The notes under the pieces are model-generated. The model did not search any database. It was not told the DNA's origin and worked only from the letters and a program-made list of their open reading frames with translations. A stretch of DNA of 64,000 bases from Nocardioides abyssi. Lineage in GTDB: Bacteria; Actinomycetota; Actinomycetes; Propionibacteriales; Nocardioidaceae. The stretch is from the NCBI RefSeq assembly GCF_030412915.1, contig NZ_JAUHJR010000011.1, positions 1 to 64,000 of the forward strand. Direction: 5' to 3'. The position numbers and the translations under genes were made by a program. Below are positions 45,977 through 56,275 of the stretch, piece after piece. Numbering within the stretch: position 1 is the first letter of the stretch; the number at the start of each line of letters is the position of its first letter.

Positions 45977-46852
45977 TCAGGGAGCGACGACCTCGGAGGC
46001 GACGAGGGCGGAGCGGGTGAGGTGGGCGACGAGGAAGGAGGCGGGGGCGAGGGAGGGGTCGGGGAGGTCGAGGGTGGCCAAGAGGTCGGGCAGGACAGGC
46101 CGGTGGGTGCAGACCACGAGCGGCGAGCGAGCGGCGACGAGGGAGGCGACCAGGGAGGTGGCGAGCCGGGCGAGGCCGGTGGGGGTGGCGTCCTCCTCGG
46201 AGAGCACCGGTTCCTCGCGCAGGGCCAGGCCGGCGGCGCCGGCGTACGGCAGGACGGTCTCCACGCAGCGCACGGACGGCGAGGTGACGATCGCCGCGAC
46301 GCCGTACGCCGAGAGCAGCGGCACGAGGGCGAGCGCCTCGTCGCGGCCGGCGGGGGCGAGGGGGCGGAGGCGGTCGTCCTCGCGCCAGCGCTTGCGGGGG
46401 TGGGCCTGGGCGTGGCGGAGCACGACGAGCGGCACCGACCCGCGCGGGACGCGGAGGGCGCCGGCCAGGGTCTCGCGGTCGTGGTCGTAGGTCAGCCGGG
46501 TGGGCGCGTCGTCGAGCGGGACCCAGGCCACGGCGTCGATCTCGTCGCCGCAGGTGTGGCCGGAGACGTCGAGCGATGCGCCGGGGCGGACCCGGCCGAG
46601 CCAGTAGTGGACGTGCTTGCGACGCCCGCCGGAGATCGCGTACCGCTGGCCGGGCAGCGGCGGGCCGAGCCGCACCGGCAGACCGGTCTCCTCGGCGACC
46701 TCGCGCACGGCGGCGACCGCGGCGGGCTCCCCGGGGTCGAGCTTGCCCTTGGGGAGGGACCAGTCGTCGTACGCCGGGCGGTGCACGAGCAGCACCGACC
46801 GCTGTCCGTCGATGCGCTCGAGCACGACCGCTCCCGCGGACTGCACGTCCAT
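45977..46852 (-). CDS. mutT1: Nudix hydrolase fused to histidine phosphatase (MutT1-like)
   Basis: A 291-residue two-domain protein. Residues 1-140 hold a perfect Nudix box (GKLDPGEPAAVAAVREVAEE, then TGL); residues 150-290 have the phosphohistidine phosphatase start LVVLRHAQAHPRKRW and a later CTHRPVL. This fusion is mycobacterial MutT1, which hydrolyses 8-oxo-dGTP and diadenosine polyphosphates. It lies near ppk, as in mycobacteria. The ATG at 46852 is 19 bases from the divergent gene. Confidence 0.88.
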   Translation of the reverse strand: MDVQSAGAVVLERIDGQRSVLLVHRPAYDDWSLPKGKLDPGEPAAVAAVREVAEETGLPVRLGPPLPGQRYAISGGRRKHVHYWLGRVRPGASLDVSGHTCGDEIDAVAWVPLDDAPTRLTYDHDRETLAGALRVPRGSVPLVVLRHAQAHPRKRWREDDRLRPLAPAGRDEALALVPLLSAYGVAAIVTSPSVRCVETVLPYAGAAGLALREEPVLSEEDATPTGLARLATSLVASLVAARSPLVVCTHRPVLPDLLATLDLPDPSLAPASFLVAHLTRSALVASEVVAP

Positions 46853-46871
46853 GCCGGTTAGTCTCACACCC

Positions 46872-47921
46872 GTGCCGAGGCGGTGGAGGTTCCTGGCGGT
46901 CGCCGTGGCCCTCGTGGTCGTCGCCGGAGCCGCGTTCGCCGGCTGGCGATGGTGGTCGGGCCGCGACACGACCGACCTGCAGCGGGCGATGACGCTGGCG
47001 CCGGCGGACGGCGAACGGTTCTCCTTCACCGACTGGGCCGCAGTCCGCGCCGAGCTCGACAGCGACGTGGACGCCGACTCCCCCACCGACGACGTGCGCC
47101 GCCTGCTCGACGGCGCCTTCGACGCCGACCTCGCCTCCACCTCGGCGTTGGTCGAGAGCGCCGAGCCGCTCCAGGCGCGCTACGGCTTCTCCCCCGCCAG
47201 CCTGGAGTGGGAGCTGTTCAGCCAGGGCGCGGCCGGCGCGGTCGTGGTCATGCGGGTCGCCGACGGCGGCACGGACGCGGTCGCGGACCGCCTGCGGCGG
47301 CTGGGGTACGACGAGCCCGACGACGACACCGGCGTCTGGGGCGGCGGCGACGACCTGGTGGCCGGCGTCGGCGTGACCCCCGAGCTGGCCCACCTGGCCC
47401 TGGACGAGGACCGCGACCTGGTGCTCGGCAGCGACAACGCCGACTACCTGCGCGGGCTGGTCGAGCGCGACGCCGACCGCGGGGTCGACGACGACCTCGA
47501 CGCGGCCGTCGACGCCGCCGGCGACGCGGTGAGCGCGGCGGTCTACACCGGCGACCACGTCTGCAGCGCGCTGGCGATGGGCCAGGCCGACCCGGCCGAC
47601 GCCGAGGAGGGCGAGCGCCTGACCGACGCGGCCGGCGGGGTGCACCCGCTGACCGGGTTCGTCATGGCGGCGCAGCCCGGCGGCGGCGTACGCGTCGCCA
47701 TGGCGCTCGAGGACGGCGACCGCGCCCGCCAGGACGCCGACGCCCGGGCGACGCTGGCGGCGGGGCCGGCGCCGGGCCAGGGCGGCGACTTCGCGGACCG
47801 GTTCGACCTGGGCCGGGTCGCCGCCGACGGCAAGGTCGTGACGATGGAGCTCGAGCCGACCGAGGGCAGCTACGTGCTCAGCGACCTCTCGACCGGCCCG
47901 ATCCTCTTCGCGACCTGCTGA
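46872..47921 (+). CDS. Exported hypothetical protein with N-terminal anchor
   Basis: A 349-residue protein with one hydrophobic segment ([19 protein letters not shown], residues 6-24) and an acidic, beta-rich rest (RFSFTDWAAVRAELD, VWGGGDDLVAGVGVTPELA). It may be a membrane-anchored lipoprotein-like protein; no lipobox is seen and no family is recognised. GTG start follows TAGTCT by seven bases, indicating a leaderless message. Confidence 0.7.
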   Translation: MPRRWRFLAVAVALVVVAGAAFAGWRWWSGRDTTDLQRAMTLAPADGERFSFTDWAAVRAELDSDVDADSPTDDVRRLLDGAFDADLASTSALVESAEPLQARYGFSPASLEWELFSQGAAGAVVVMRVADGGTDAVADRLRRLGYDEPDDDTGVWGGGDDLVAGVGVTPELAHLALDEDRDLVLGSDNADYLRGLVERDADRGVDDDLDAAVDAAGDAVSAAVYTGDHVCSALAMGQADPADAEEGERLTDAAGGVHPLTGFVMAAQPGGGVRVAMALEDGDRARQDADARATLAAGPAPGQGGDFADRFDLGRVAADGKVVTMELEPTEGSYVLSDLSTGPILFATC

Positions 47922-47925
47922 GCCC

Positions 47926-50172
47926 TCAGCGGAACGTCCGCAGCCGCAGGCTGTTGCCCACCACGAACACCGACGACAGCGCCATCGCGGCCCCCGCCAG
48001 CATCGGGTTGAGCAGCCCGGCGGCCGCCAACGGCAGCGCCGCGACGTTGTAGCCGAACGCCCACACCAGGTTGGACCGGATGGTCCCGAGCGTGCGCCGG
48101 GAGAGGCGTACGGCGTCCGCAGCGACCCGGAGGTCCCCGCGCACCAGCGTCAGGTCGCTGGCCTCGATGGCGACGTCGGTCCCGGCGCCCATCGCGATGC
48201 CGAGGTCGGCCTGCGCGAGCGCGGCGGCGTCGTTGACCCCGTCGCCGACCATCGCGACGACCCGGCCCTCGGCCTGCAGCCGCCGCACGTGGGCGACCTT
48301 GTCCTCCGGCATGACGCCGGCGACGACCGAGTCGGGGTCGATGCCGACCTCGAGCGCCACCGCACGGGCGGCGCGCTCGTTGTCACCGGTCAGCAGCACC
48401 GGTGCCAGGCCGAGCTCCCGGAACCGCGCGACCGCCTCGGCCGAGCCGTCCTTGACGGTGTCGGCCACGACGAGCACGCCCCGCGCGGCGCCGTCCCACG
48501 CGACCGCCGCGGCCGTGCGGCCCGCGGTCTCCGCCGCATCGACGGCGGCGAGGAGAGCGTCGTCGAGCGGCGTGCCGAGCTCCGCCAGCAGCGCCGGCCG
48601 GCCGACCACGACGTCGTGGCCGTCCACCGACCCGCGCACCCCGCGGCCGGGCAGGTTCGCGAAGTCCGTCACCGTGCCGGTGCGCCCGTCGGCCACCGCC
48701 CGCGCGATCGGGTGCTCCGAGGCCGACTCGAGCACACCGGCCAGGCGGCGTACGTCGGCGGGGTCGGTGCCGTCGGCGGCGACCACGTCGACCAGGGCCA
48801 TCCGGCCGGTGGTGACCGTGCCGGTCTTGTCGAGCACGACCGTGTCGACGCGGCGGGTCTGCTCGAGCGCCTCCGGCCCGCGGACCAGGATGCCGAGCTG
48901 GGCGCCCCGGCCGGTGCCGACGAGCAGCGCGGTCGGCGTGGCCAGGCCCAGCGCGCACGGGCAGGCGATGATCAGCACCGACACCGCCGCGGCGAACGCG
49001 GCCGAGGTCGCGACACCGGTGCCGAGCCAGAAGCCGAGCGTGCCGAGGGCCAGCGCGATGACGACCGGCACGAAGACGCCGGAGACGCGGTCGGCGAGCC
49101 GCTGGGCGCGGGCCTTGCCGCTCTGCGCGTCCTCGACCAGCCGCGCCATCTGCGCGAGGCGGGTGTCGGAGCCGACGCGGGTGGCGCGCACGACGAGCCG
49201 CCCGCCGGCGTTGACGGTCGCGCCGGTGACCGCGTCGCCCGGGCCGACCTCGACCGGGACCGGCTCGCCGGTCAGCATCGAGGCGTCCACCGCGGACGTA
49301 CCGCTCTCGACCACGCCGTCGGTCGCGACCTTCTCCCCCGGCCGCACCACGAACACGTCGTCCACGGCCAGCCGGTCGGCCGGCATGGGGGTCTCGACCC
49401 CGTCGCGGAGCACCACGACGTCCTTGGCGCCGAGGTCGAGCAGCGCGCGGAGGGCGTCTCCGGCGCGGCGCTTGGACCGCTTCTCGAACCACCGGCCGGC
49501 GAGCAGGAACGTCGTCACACCGGCGGCGGTCTCGAGGTAGATGTTCGACAACCCGTCGGTGCGGTCCACGCTCAGCTCGAACGCGTGGGTCATGCCCGGG
49601 TCGCCGGCGCTGCCCCAGAGGAGCGCGACCAGCGACCAGCCGAACGCCGCCGTCACGCCGACCGAGACCAGGGTGTCCATCGTCGTCGCGCCGTGCCGGG
49701 CGTTGACGACGGCCGCGCGGTGGAAGGGCCAGGCCCCCCAGACCGCGACCGGCGCCGCGAGCGTCAGCGAGAGCCACTGCCAGTGGTCGACCTGCAGCGC
49801 CGGCACCATCGCCATCGCGATGACCGGCACGGTGAGCAGCGCGCTGACGACCAGCCGGTCGCGCAGGGCGTCGAGCTCCGCGTCGCGGCTGCCCATCTCG
49901 CCGGAGCCGGCTCCGGCGGGCTCGGACGTCGGCAGCGTGGCGGAGTAGCCGGCCGCCTCGACGGTGGCCAGGAGGTCCTCCGGCGTCACGGACTCGGCGT
50001 ACCGCACGCGCGCCTTCTCGGTCGCGTAGTTGACGCTCGCCTCGACCCCGTCGAGCTTGTTGAGCTTGCGCTCGATCCGGTTGGCGCACGAGGCGCAGGT
50101 CATCCCGGTGATCGCCAGCTCGACGTCGGTGGTCCCGTCAGTGGTCCCGTCGGTGGTCAGGTCAGTGCTCAT
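47926..50172 (-). CDS. copA: Copper-exporting P1B-type ATPase
   Basis: A 748-residue P-type ATPase: N-terminal heavy-metal domain with [14 protein letters not shown] (CxxC), the membrane metal site [19 protein letters not shown] (CPC), phosphorylation motif [11 protein letters not shown], and the hinge [20 protein letters not shown]. The CPC site and operon partners point to Cu(I) export from the cytosol. ATG at 50172 starts the protein; it overlaps the upstream His-rich gene by 11 bases. Confidence 0.95.
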   Translation of the reverse strand: MSTDLTTDGTTDGTTDVELAITGMTCASCANRIERKLNKLDGVEASVNYATEKARVRYAESVTPEDLLATVEAAGYSATLPTSEPAGAGSGEMGSRDAELDALRDRLVVSALLTVPVIAMAMVPALQVDHWQWLSLTLAAPVAVWGAWPFHRAAVVNARHGATTMDTLVSVGVTAAFGWSLVALLWGSAGDPGMTHAFELSVDRTDGLSNIYLETAAGVTTFLLAGRWFEKRSKRRAGDALRALLDLGAKDVVVLRDGVETPMPADRLAVDDVFVVRPGEKVATDGVVESGTSAVDASMLTGEPVPVEVGPGDAVTGATVNAGGRLVVRATRVGSDTRLAQMARLVEDAQSGKARAQRLADRVSGVFVPVVIALALGTLGFWLGTGVATSAAFAAAVSVLIIACPCALGLATPTALLVGTGRGAQLGILVRGPEALEQTRRVDTVVLDKTGTVTTGRMALVDVVAADGTDPADVRRLAGVLESASEHPIARAVADGRTGTVTDFANLPGRGVRGSVDGHDVVVGRPALLAELGTPLDDALLAAVDAAETAGRTAAAVAWDGAARGVLVVADTVKDGSAEAVARFRELGLAPVLLTGDNERAARAVALEVGIDPDSVVAGVMPEDKVAHVRRLQAEGRVVAMVGDGVNDAAALAQADLGIAMGAGTDVAIEASDLTLVRGDLRVAADAVRLSRRTLGTIRSNLVWAFGYNVAALPLAAAGLLNPMLAGAAMALSSVFVVGNSLRLRTFR

Positions 50173-51148
50173 GGTCGTGCCCGTCACCCTCGCCGCTCTC
50201 GTCACCAGTACCCGAGCCGTCGCCGTGGTCGTCGCCGGAGCCGTCGCCGTGGCTGTGGGTGGAGTGGTCGTGGCCCGCACCCCCGACCTGCACGGTGAAG
50301 GCGGCGGTGCGCACGACGCCGTCGTGCTTGAAGTCCAGGAAGAGCCGGTAGGCGCCCACCGACGGGAACGCCGTGTGGAACTCCGCACGGTCGCCCTCCT
50401 CGGGGTGCACGTGCAGGTAGCCGAGGTCGCCGGAGCGCAGCGCCACCAGGTGGCCGCTCGCGCCGAGGTACGGCTCGAGCTCGACGACCTCGCCGTCCTT
50501 GCTCACCGTCGCGGTCACGGTCGACGCGGTGCCGACGGTGAAGCCGCCGCCGAGGTTCACGTCGTACCCGTCCACGCTCGCCGCGAGCTCCTGCTCGCCG
50601 AGCGCCTCGGGCTCGAAGTCGCCCGGCACGAGGAGGTCCGCGCCCAGCACGTGCGCCTCGCCGCCGGTCGGCTTGAAGTCCGCGAAGACCCGCCACGGCC
50701 CGGGCTCGAGGTCGACGTCGACGCGCCAGGTGCCGTCGTCGTCCATCGCGGGGTGGACGTGCTGGAAGCCGGTGAGGTCGCGGCGCACGACGACGAGGTG
50801 CAGGCGCTTCTCGTGCGCCACGTCGTACGCCGTCACCGGCCCGTCCTCGCCCTCGATCGTGAACGCGAGCTCCTGGCGCCCGCTCGGCAGCGTGGGCTCG
50901 GCCAGCGTCAGCGTGTGCCCGTGCTCGCTGACCTGCAGACCGGCCGCGGCCGCGGCACCGGCAGCTCCGTGCTCATCGCCGTGCCCGCCGCCGTGCCCGC
51001 CGGCGGCCGCGTCGTCGTGCCCGTGGGTCGAGCCGTCGGTCGCGACGCTCTCCTCGTCCGGACCGAGCCACCGGCCGCCGGCCCACCCGGCCGCGAGCAC
51101 GAGGGCCAGCATCGCGACGAAGGCGGCGACGCGCGTCGACGTACGCAT
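50162..51148 (-). CDS. His-rich secreted protein of the copper operon
   Basis: A 328-residue protein with a signal peptide ([18 protein letters not shown]), a His/Gly-rich stretch ([19 protein letters not shown]), a middle region with two similar halves containing HVHP ([22 protein letters not shown]) and a His/Asp tail ([19 protein letters not shown]). Such stretches bind Cu. No named family recognised; likely a periplasmic-side copper buffer. It overlaps copZ by one base and copA by 11. Confidence 0.75.
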   Translation of the reverse strand: MRTSTRVAAFVAMLALVLAAGWAGGRWLGPDEESVATDGSTHGHDDAAAGGHGGGHGDEHGAAGAAAAAGLQVSEHGHTLTLAEPTLPSGRQELAFTIEGEDGPVTAYDVAHEKRLHLVVVRRDLTGFQHVHPAMDDDGTWRVDVDLEPGPWRVFADFKPTGGEAHVLGADLLVPGDFEPEALGEQELAASVDGYDVNLGGGFTVGTASTVTATVSKDGEVVELEPYLGASGHLVALRSGDLGYLHVHPEEGDRAEFHTAFPSVGAYRLFLDFKHDGVVRTAAFTVQVGGAGHDHSTHSHGDGSGDDHGDGSGTGDESGEGDGHDHEH

Positions 51149-51354
51149 CAGGACAGCTCGTAGCCGGCCTCGGCGACGGCGGCCGCGACGGCCGACCGGT
51201 CGAGCGGCTCGGCGCTGGTGACGACGACCTCGCCGCTGGTGTGGTCGGCGGTGACCGACTCGACGCCGGCGAGCTCGCCGATCTCCTCGCGCACCGACGC
51301 CTCGCAGTGGGCGCAGGTCATGCCGGTGACGGTCCAGGTGGTGCTCGTGCTCAT
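51148..51354 (-). CDS. copZ: Copper chaperone, heavy-metal-associated domain
   Basis: A 68-residue single HMA domain with VTGMTCAHCEASVREEIGEL (the CxxC copper site) and a beta-alpha-beta pattern to the end AVAEAGYELS. It shuttles Cu(I) to CopA. It lies between csoR and the His-rich gene. Confidence 0.93.
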   Translation of the reverse strand: MSTSTTWTVTGMTCAHCEASVREEIGELAGVESVTADHTSGEVVVTSAEPLDRSAVAAAVAEAGYELS

Positions 51355-51398
51355 GTCTTCTCCTCCGGGATTCGTGGGGTGGTCGTGCGCGGCAGGGG

Positions 51399-51716
51399 TC
51401 AGGACTTCACCAGGCGCGTGATCGCGGCCATGGCCTCGTCGACCTTCTCCCTGCCCTCGGCCTCGCCCGCGCGGGCCGCGTCGACGACGCAGTGGTTCAT
51501 GTGCTCCTCCAGCAGCCCCAGCGAGACCGCCTGGAGCGCCTTCGTCATCGCGGAGACCTGGGTGAGGATGTCGATGCAGTACTGCTCCTCCTCCACCATC
51601 CGCTGCAGGCCGCGGGCCTGACCCTCGATGCGGCGCAGCCGCTTGAGGTAGTCGTCCTTGTGCGAGAGGTAGCCGTGCTGGTGCTCGTGCGTCGGCACGG
51701 GGGTCTGGTCGTCCAC
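51399..51716 (-). CDS. csoR: CsoR copper-sensing repressor
   Basis: A 105-residue four-helix repressor with RLRRIEGQARGLQRMVEEEQ, the Cys in QYCIDIL and the HxxxC pair in LEEHMNHCVVD: the C-H-C copper site of CsoR. Copper binding releases it from DNA and derepresses the operon. GTG at 51716 starts at the transcript end of a clear promoter carrying a palindromic operator. Confidence 0.93.
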   Translation of the reverse strand: MDDQTPVPTHEHQHGYLSHKDDYLKRLRRIEGQARGLQRMVEEEQYCIDILTQVSAMTKALQAVSLGLLEEHMNHCVVDAARAGEAEGREKVDEAMAAITRLVKS

Positions 51717-51722
51717 ACCTCG

Positions 51723-51751
51723 ACCATACCCATAGGGGGTACCCGTTTCAA
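51723..51751 (-). promoter_or_regulatory. csoR promoter with CsoR operator
   Basis: On the minus strand: -35 TTGAAA (51751-51746), a 17-base spacer, -10 TATGGT (51728-51723), six bases before the csoR GTG. The spacer contains GGGTACCCCCTATGGG, a G/C-rich near-palindrome like known CsoR operators, so repression would block the promoter. Confidence 0.75.
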
Positions 51752-51853
51752 ACCGACGGCGCAGGTCCGGACGCGCAAGAACCCGCCGGACCAGGTGGTC
51801 GGGCGGGTTCGGAGCCGGGGTACGCCGCGGCGCGGGCGCGAGGGGCCGGGCGG

Positions 51854-52063
51854 TCAGTCCTCGCGGCGGGGCTGCGGGGTGACGCCGAGGATGCGGTCGA
51901 TCTCGTCGTCGCTGAGGTGCTCGTCGGACTCGCTCGCGGCGATGATCAGGTTGGTCGTCAGTTCGACCTCGCCGAGCAGGTCGGCGTCCTCGAGCGTCAC
52001 GTCGAACTGATCGTGCACGCCAGTCTCCCTGTGCTCGCTCGCGGCCTGTCGTTCCTCGTTCAT
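51854..52063 (-). CDS. Small acidic conserved-looking protein
   Basis: A 69-residue protein (MNEERQAASEHRETG ... ILGVTPQPRRED) with an acidic, helix-rich middle (DADLLGEVELTTN, SDEHLSDDEIDRILG). GGAG lies six bases before the ATG. Unknown function; no relatives recognised. It follows the csp terminator on the same strand. Confidence 0.6.
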   Translation of the reverse strand: MNEERQAASEHRETGVHDQFDVTLEDADLLGEVELTTNLIIAASESDEHLSDDEIDRILGVTPQPRRED

Positions 52064-52221
52064 CCGCTCCAACCTTCCCTGGCCACTCTACGGTCAAACC
52101 TGGTCCGACACCGTGGCCCGGACGGGTGGTTCCTGGGTGGCGCGGACCACCCTGGCCGGCCCCGGGGGGTCGGCGCCCGTGATGGACCGGCGGCAAGGTC
52201 CGGGAACGGCCCCGGACATGG

Positions 52222-52257
52222 CACGAGGCCCCACCCGCGTGCGGGTGGGGCCTCGTG
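52222..52257 (-). terminator. Strong hairpin, probable csp terminator
   Basis: A 17-base perfect inverted repeat: CACGAGGCCCCACCCGC at 52222-52238 and its complement at 52241-52257. It lies about 60 bases after the cold-shock gene end. No T-run follows. Confidence 0.75.
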
Positions 52258-52319
52258 TGAGAGACCTGGGCAGGTGCTGCCCGGCGCTCCGTCCTGCTAC
52301 GAGCGTGAGCTCGCAGGGA

Positions 52320-52523
52320 TCAGACGGGGCGGACGTTCTCGGCCTGGGGACCCTTGGGGCCCTGGGTCACGTCGAACTCGACCTTCTGGTTCTCGTCCAG
52401 GGACTTGTAGCCCTGGGTCTGGATCGCCGAGTAGTGCACGAAGACGTCGTCGCCGCCGTCCTCCTGCGCGATGAAGCCGAAGCCCTTCTCAGCGTTGAAC
52501 CACTTCACGGTGCCCTGAGCCAT
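52320..52523 (-). CDS. cspA: Cold-shock domain protein
   Basis: A 67-residue CSD with both RNA-binding motifs: [11 protein letters not shown] (RNP1) and DVFVHYSAI (RNP2). It binds single-stranded RNA/DNA as a chaperone. It starts [10 protein letters not shown] after Met-Ala. The about 300 bases upstream, shared with the divergent transporter, contain its leader; nothing else is recognised there. Confidence 0.95.
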   Translation of the reverse strand: MAQGTVKWFNAEKGFGFIAQEDGGDDVFVHYSAIQTQGYKSLDENQKVEFDVTQGPKGPQAENVRPV

Positions 52524-52832
52524 TGTGCTCAATCCTCTTTCGTCGGGGCGAGAGTCGCCACCTCGGCGACCCGCACCAGATGCGGTGACACGTCGCTCCG
52601 ACCCGTGATTGGTTGCACCACAGAACGAAAACGCCGTTGGATCACAAACTCCGCGGGCGTCAGACCAGCTGGAACTTGCACCTGTTGCAGGCACGACAGT
52701 ACCAAGCCCGGGCCGCTTGCAAACCTTTCGGAGCGACTTCTGTGGAAGCAGGGGGTGAAGGTCCTGCGAACCACCCGTGCCAGAGACCTCCTGCGCGGAG
52801 TCATCCGGGCCCCGGACGGGTACGGCAGAGAC

Positions 52833-54377
52833 GTGCCGCAGACCCGTCCGACCCCTCCGCCGCCGGCCCGCCGCGGCGCGCTGCGGGGGCCCCGTCCAGG
52901 ACTCCTGGTGGTGCTCCTGCTGGGCCTCCTGGCGGTCCTCGCGCCGGGTCTCGCGCTGACGCCCGCCGGGGCCGCACCCGCCGACGGCGACCAGCCACGC
53001 GTCGTACGCGTCGGGACCGAGGGGGTCTACCCGCCCTTCAGCTACCGCGACCCCGAGTCCAACGAGCTGACCGGCTTCGACGTCGACATCGTCCGCGCCG
53101 TGGCCGAGGAGGCCGGATGGGACCTGCGGTTCGTGGAGGCGCCGTTCGACTCGCTCTTCCCCGCGCTGGACTCCGGGCGCCTCGACGTCATCGCCAACCA
53201 GGTGACGGTCACGCCCGAGCGCGAGGCGCGCTACCTGTTCAGCACGCCCTACACCTACTCGCGCGGCGTGGTCGTCACCGCCGCCGACACCGACGACATC
53301 ACCTCGCTGGAGGACCTCGAGGGCCGCACCAGCGCGCAGACCGCGAGCAGCAACTGGGCCGAGGTCGCCCGCAACGCCGGCGCGAAGGTGCAGTACGTCC
53401 AGGACTTCGGCCCCGGCGTCGAGCTGCTGATCCAGGGCCGCGTCGACGCGATCGTCAACGACAACATCGCGGTGCTGGACTACCTGGCCACCTCCGGCAC
53501 CGACGAGGTGAAGATCGCCGGGCCGGCCGGCGAGGAGGTCCTCGAGCAGGCGCTCGCCTTCACCCGCCGCGACACGCAGCTGCGCGAGGAGGCGGACGCG
53601 GCGATCGCCGCGCTGACCGAGGACGGCACGCTCGCCGAGATCTCCGAGGGCTACTTCGGCGCCGACGTCACCGTCGAGGGCGGCACCACCGACGTGGACG
53701 TCCAGGCCTCCGACACCCGTGGCCGCTGGGAGGTCGTCCAGGACACCGCGTGGCCGATGTTCGTCGGCCTGCTGAAGGGCACCCTCCCGCTGACGGCGGC
53801 GAGCTTCGTGATCGGGCTCGCGCTGGGGCTGGCCGCCGCGCTGGCCCGACTCTCCTCGATCCGCGCGCTGGACTGGATCGCCCGGTTCTACATCTCCGTC
53901 ATCCGCGGCACGCCGCTGCTCGTGCAGCTGTTCATCGTCTTCTACGGCCTGCCCCAGATCGGGGTCGACCTCGATCCCTACCCCGCGGCGATCATCGCGC
54001 TGAGCCTGAACGTCGGTGGGTACGCCGCGGAGATCCTGCGCGCCGCGATCCTCTCCGTCCCGCGCGGGCAGTACGAGGCCGCGACCGTCATCGGCATGGA
54101 CTACGGGCAGTCGATGCGCCGGGTCGTGCTCCCCCAGGCCGCCCGCATCGCGGTGCCGCCGCTGTCCAACACCTTGCTCTCGCTCATCAAGGACACCTCG
54201 CTCGCCTCGCTGGTGCTGGTGCCTGAGCTGTTCCGGGAGGCGCAGGTGACCGCGGCCGCGACGACCGAGTACCTCCCCCTCTACGCGCTGGCGGCGCTCT
54301 ACTTCTGGGTCGTCTGCTACGTCGTGAGCGTGGCGCAGGGTCCCCTCGAACGACGACTGAGCAGGTACGTGGCATGA
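52833..54377 (+). CDS. Polar amino-acid ABC transporter, fused binding protein and permease
   Basis: A 514-residue fusion. Residues 1-50: signal/anchor ([19 protein letters not shown]). Residues 55-285: type 3 solute-binding protein ([46 protein letters not shown]). Residues 305-510: permease domain with about five helices and the EAA-like loop [21 protein letters not shown], also [16 protein letters not shown]. Likely imports a polar amino acid such as glutamine or cystine. GTG at 52833 is the likely start. The ATPase follows with a 4-base overlap. Confidence 0.9.
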   Translation: MPQTRPTPPPPARRGALRGPRPGLLVVLLLGLLAVLAPGLALTPAGAAPADGDQPRVVRVGTEGVYPPFSYRDPESNELTGFDVDIVRAVAEEAGWDLRFVEAPFDSLFPALDSGRLDVIANQVTVTPEREARYLFSTPYTYSRGVVVTAADTDDITSLEDLEGRTSAQTASSNWAEVARNAGAKVQYVQDFGPGVELLIQGRVDAIVNDNIAVLDYLATSGTDEVKIAGPAGEEVLEQALAFTRRDTQLREEADAAIAALTEDGTLAEISEGYFGADVTVEGGTTDVDVQASDTRGRWEVVQDTAWPMFVGLLKGTLPLTAASFVIGLALGLAAALARLSSIRALDWIARFYISVIRGTPLLVQLFIVFYGLPQIGVDLDPYPAAIIALSLNVGGYAAEILRAAILSVPRGQYEAATVIGMDYGQSMRRVVLPQAARIAVPPLSNTLLSLIKDTSLASLVLVPELFREAQVTAAATTEYLPLYALAALYFWVVCYVVSVAQGPLERRLSRYVA

Positions 54378-55135
54378 GCGAGCTGATCGAGGTCCGCGGG
54401 CTGGAGAAGTCCTTCGACCAGCCGGTGCTGCGTGGGGTGGACTTCACCGCCGCCGCGGGCACGGCCACCGCCGTGCTGGGCCCGTCGGGCTCGGGCAAGA
54501 CGACGCTGCTGCGGTCGTTGAACGTGCTGGAGACCCCCGACGCCGGGCTGGTGCGCATCAGCGACGCGCGGCTCGACTTCGGCGAGCCCCCGGCCGGCAA
54601 GGCGGCGTACCGCCAGGCCGTCAAGGCCCTCCGTGCCCGCAGCGGCATGGTCTTCCAGTCCCACAACCTCTTCCCGCACCGGACCGTCCTGGAGAACCTC
54701 ATCGAGGGGCCGGTGCAGGTGCAGCGCCGCGACCGGGCCGAGGCCGTCGAGGACGCCCGGGCGCTGCTGGCGCAGGTCGGCCTCGCGGGCCGGGACGACG
54801 CCTACCCCGCGCAGCTGTCCGGCGGCCAGCAGCAGCGCGTCGGCATCGCCCGGGCGCTCGCGCTGCGCCCGGAGGTGCTGCTGCTCGACGAACCGACCTC
54901 CGCACTCGACCCCGAGCTCGTCGGCGAGGTGCTCGACGTCGTCCGCGACCTCGCCCAGCAGGGCTGGACCCTCGTCATCGTCACCCACGAGGTGCGCTTC
55001 GCCCGCGACGTCGCCGACCAGGTGCTCTTCCTCGACGAGGGCCGCATCGTCGAGCGCGGCGGGCCCGAGGTGCTGACCGACCCGCGCGAGGAGCGCACCC
55101 GGCGGTTCCTCAGCCGGGTGCTCGACCCCGGCTGA
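54374..55135 (+). CDS. Amino-acid ABC transporter ATP-binding protein
   Basis: A 253-residue ATPase with Walker A ([18 protein letters not shown]), signature ([15 protein letters not shown]), Walker B ([16 protein letters not shown]) and a switch His ([15 protein letters not shown]). The NVLE-type Q-loop region and the QSHNLFPH block are typical for polar amino-acid uptake ATPases (GlnQ/TcyN group). Partner of the fused permease gene just before it. Confidence 0.94.
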   Translation: MSELIEVRGLEKSFDQPVLRGVDFTAAAGTATAVLGPSGSGKTTLLRSLNVLETPDAGLVRISDARLDFGEPPAGKAAYRQAVKALRARSGMVFQSHNLFPHRTVLENLIEGPVQVQRRDRAEAVEDARALLAQVGLAGRDDAYPAQLSGGQQQRVGIARALALRPEVLLLDEPTSALDPELVGEVLDVVRDLAQQGWTLVIVTHEVRFARDVADQVLFLDEGRIVERGGPEVLTDPREERTRRFLSRVLDPG

Positions 55136-55156
55136 GGACGGGCCCGTCCGGCGGAC

Positions 55157-56275
55157 TCAGAAGGCGCACGACACGCGCGCGTTCCCGAAGACGACGTACC
55201 CCCTGCCGAACGTGGTCTCCGTGGCCTCGATGCGCAGGCGGAGACCGTGCGCGAGATCCACGGAGACCGGATGGCTCTGCCCGAGCGCCAGGCCGCCCTG
55301 AGTCCACATCTCGACGCTGTCGACCTTGATGGTCGCCGTGGACCGGGTCGCCGACTCGGCGGCGTCGTCCAAGCCGACCGTCGCCTCGAACCGTCGGCAC
55401 GACTTGGACAGGTCGTACTCGCCCCAGCTGGTGTAGCCCGGCGAGCCCGCCATCGCCATCGACTTCGCGTACGTCACCGCGTTGACGCTCCACGAGCCGT
55501 AGTCCGGCTCCTCTCCACCTTCGTCCACCTGCGGCGGAGTCCGGTCGTAGAGGTAGTACCAGCCGTAGACGTCGACCGTGAGTCGCTCGCTCGCCGAGGG
55601 GGCGAGGCCGACCGATCCCGGGAACACCACTCGTAGCGGCAGCCCACGTCCGGCCGTGGTCACCGCCACCGTGGCCGTCCACTGACCCTCGCTCACCTGG
55701 GCACCCCCGATCGCACCCCAGGACCTGGCGCCGGCGTCGTACGCCTGCACCTTCAGTCGGCGGCCGTCGAGGTTGCTGGCGGTCCCGCTGAGGGTGAAGG
55801 GCACGCCCGCCTCGACCTCGGTGGCGCTGGCGGCCTCGATGGTGACGGCGGTCGGCTCGGCATCCTGCGGCGGCGTGCCCATCCGCACGGTCACCGCACG
55901 ACTGCATCGTCCCTGCACGCAGGCCCGGTACTTCCGGTCCCCGCTGCGGATGTCCTCGGTGTGCCGGAACTTCCCAGACGTGGAGGTGCGCTTGCGCGCC
56001 TCGACGTGCCACGCAGACCCCGGCCCACGGTCCTTCTGGTAGATCACCACCCGTGCCGGCAGTCGCGCGCCGACGACCTTCCCGCGCAGCGTCACCGTGT
56101 CGTGCTGCTCGACCCACGTCGAGCTGGCCGCCAGCGTGACGCTGACGCCTGCGGCTGCGGCTGCACGCGGAGCTTCCGGCGGCCCGTCCAGTGCGTGGGC
56201 CGTGGACGAGGAGGGGACCCCGAGGGCGGCGGGAAGGAGCGCCGCGAGCAGGAACACCTTCGGTAGAAGTGTCAT
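55157..56275 (-). CDS. Secreted protein with NPCBM-like C-terminal domain
   Basis: A 372-residue protein: signal peptide (VFLLAALLPAALG), two Ig-like beta sandwiches (about residues 45-235), and a C-terminal jelly-roll-like domain (RRFEATVGLDDAAESATRSTATIKVDS) like the NPCBM/NEW2 carbohydrate-binding fold. GGAGG stands before the ATG at 56275. Probably binds cell-wall or polysaccharide. No enzyme domain is seen. Confidence 0.75.
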   Translation of the reverse strand: MTLLPKVFLLAALLPAALGVPSSSTAHALDGPPEAPRAAAAAGVSVTLAASSTWVEQHDTVTLRGKVVGARLPARVVIYQKDRGPGSAWHVEARKRTSTSGKFRHTEDIRSGDRKYRACVQGRCSRAVTVRMGTPPQDAEPTAVTIEAASATEVEAGVPFTLSGTASNLDGRRLKVQAYDAGARSWGAIGGAQVSEGQWTATVAVTTAGRGLPLRVVFPGSVGLAPSASERLTVDVYGWYYLYDRTPPQVDEGGEEPDYGSWSVNAVTYAKSMAMAGSPGYTSWGEYDLSKSCRRFEATVGLDDAAESATRSTATIKVDSVEMWTQGGLALGQSHPVSVDLAHGLRLRIEATETTFGRGYVVFGNARVSCAF

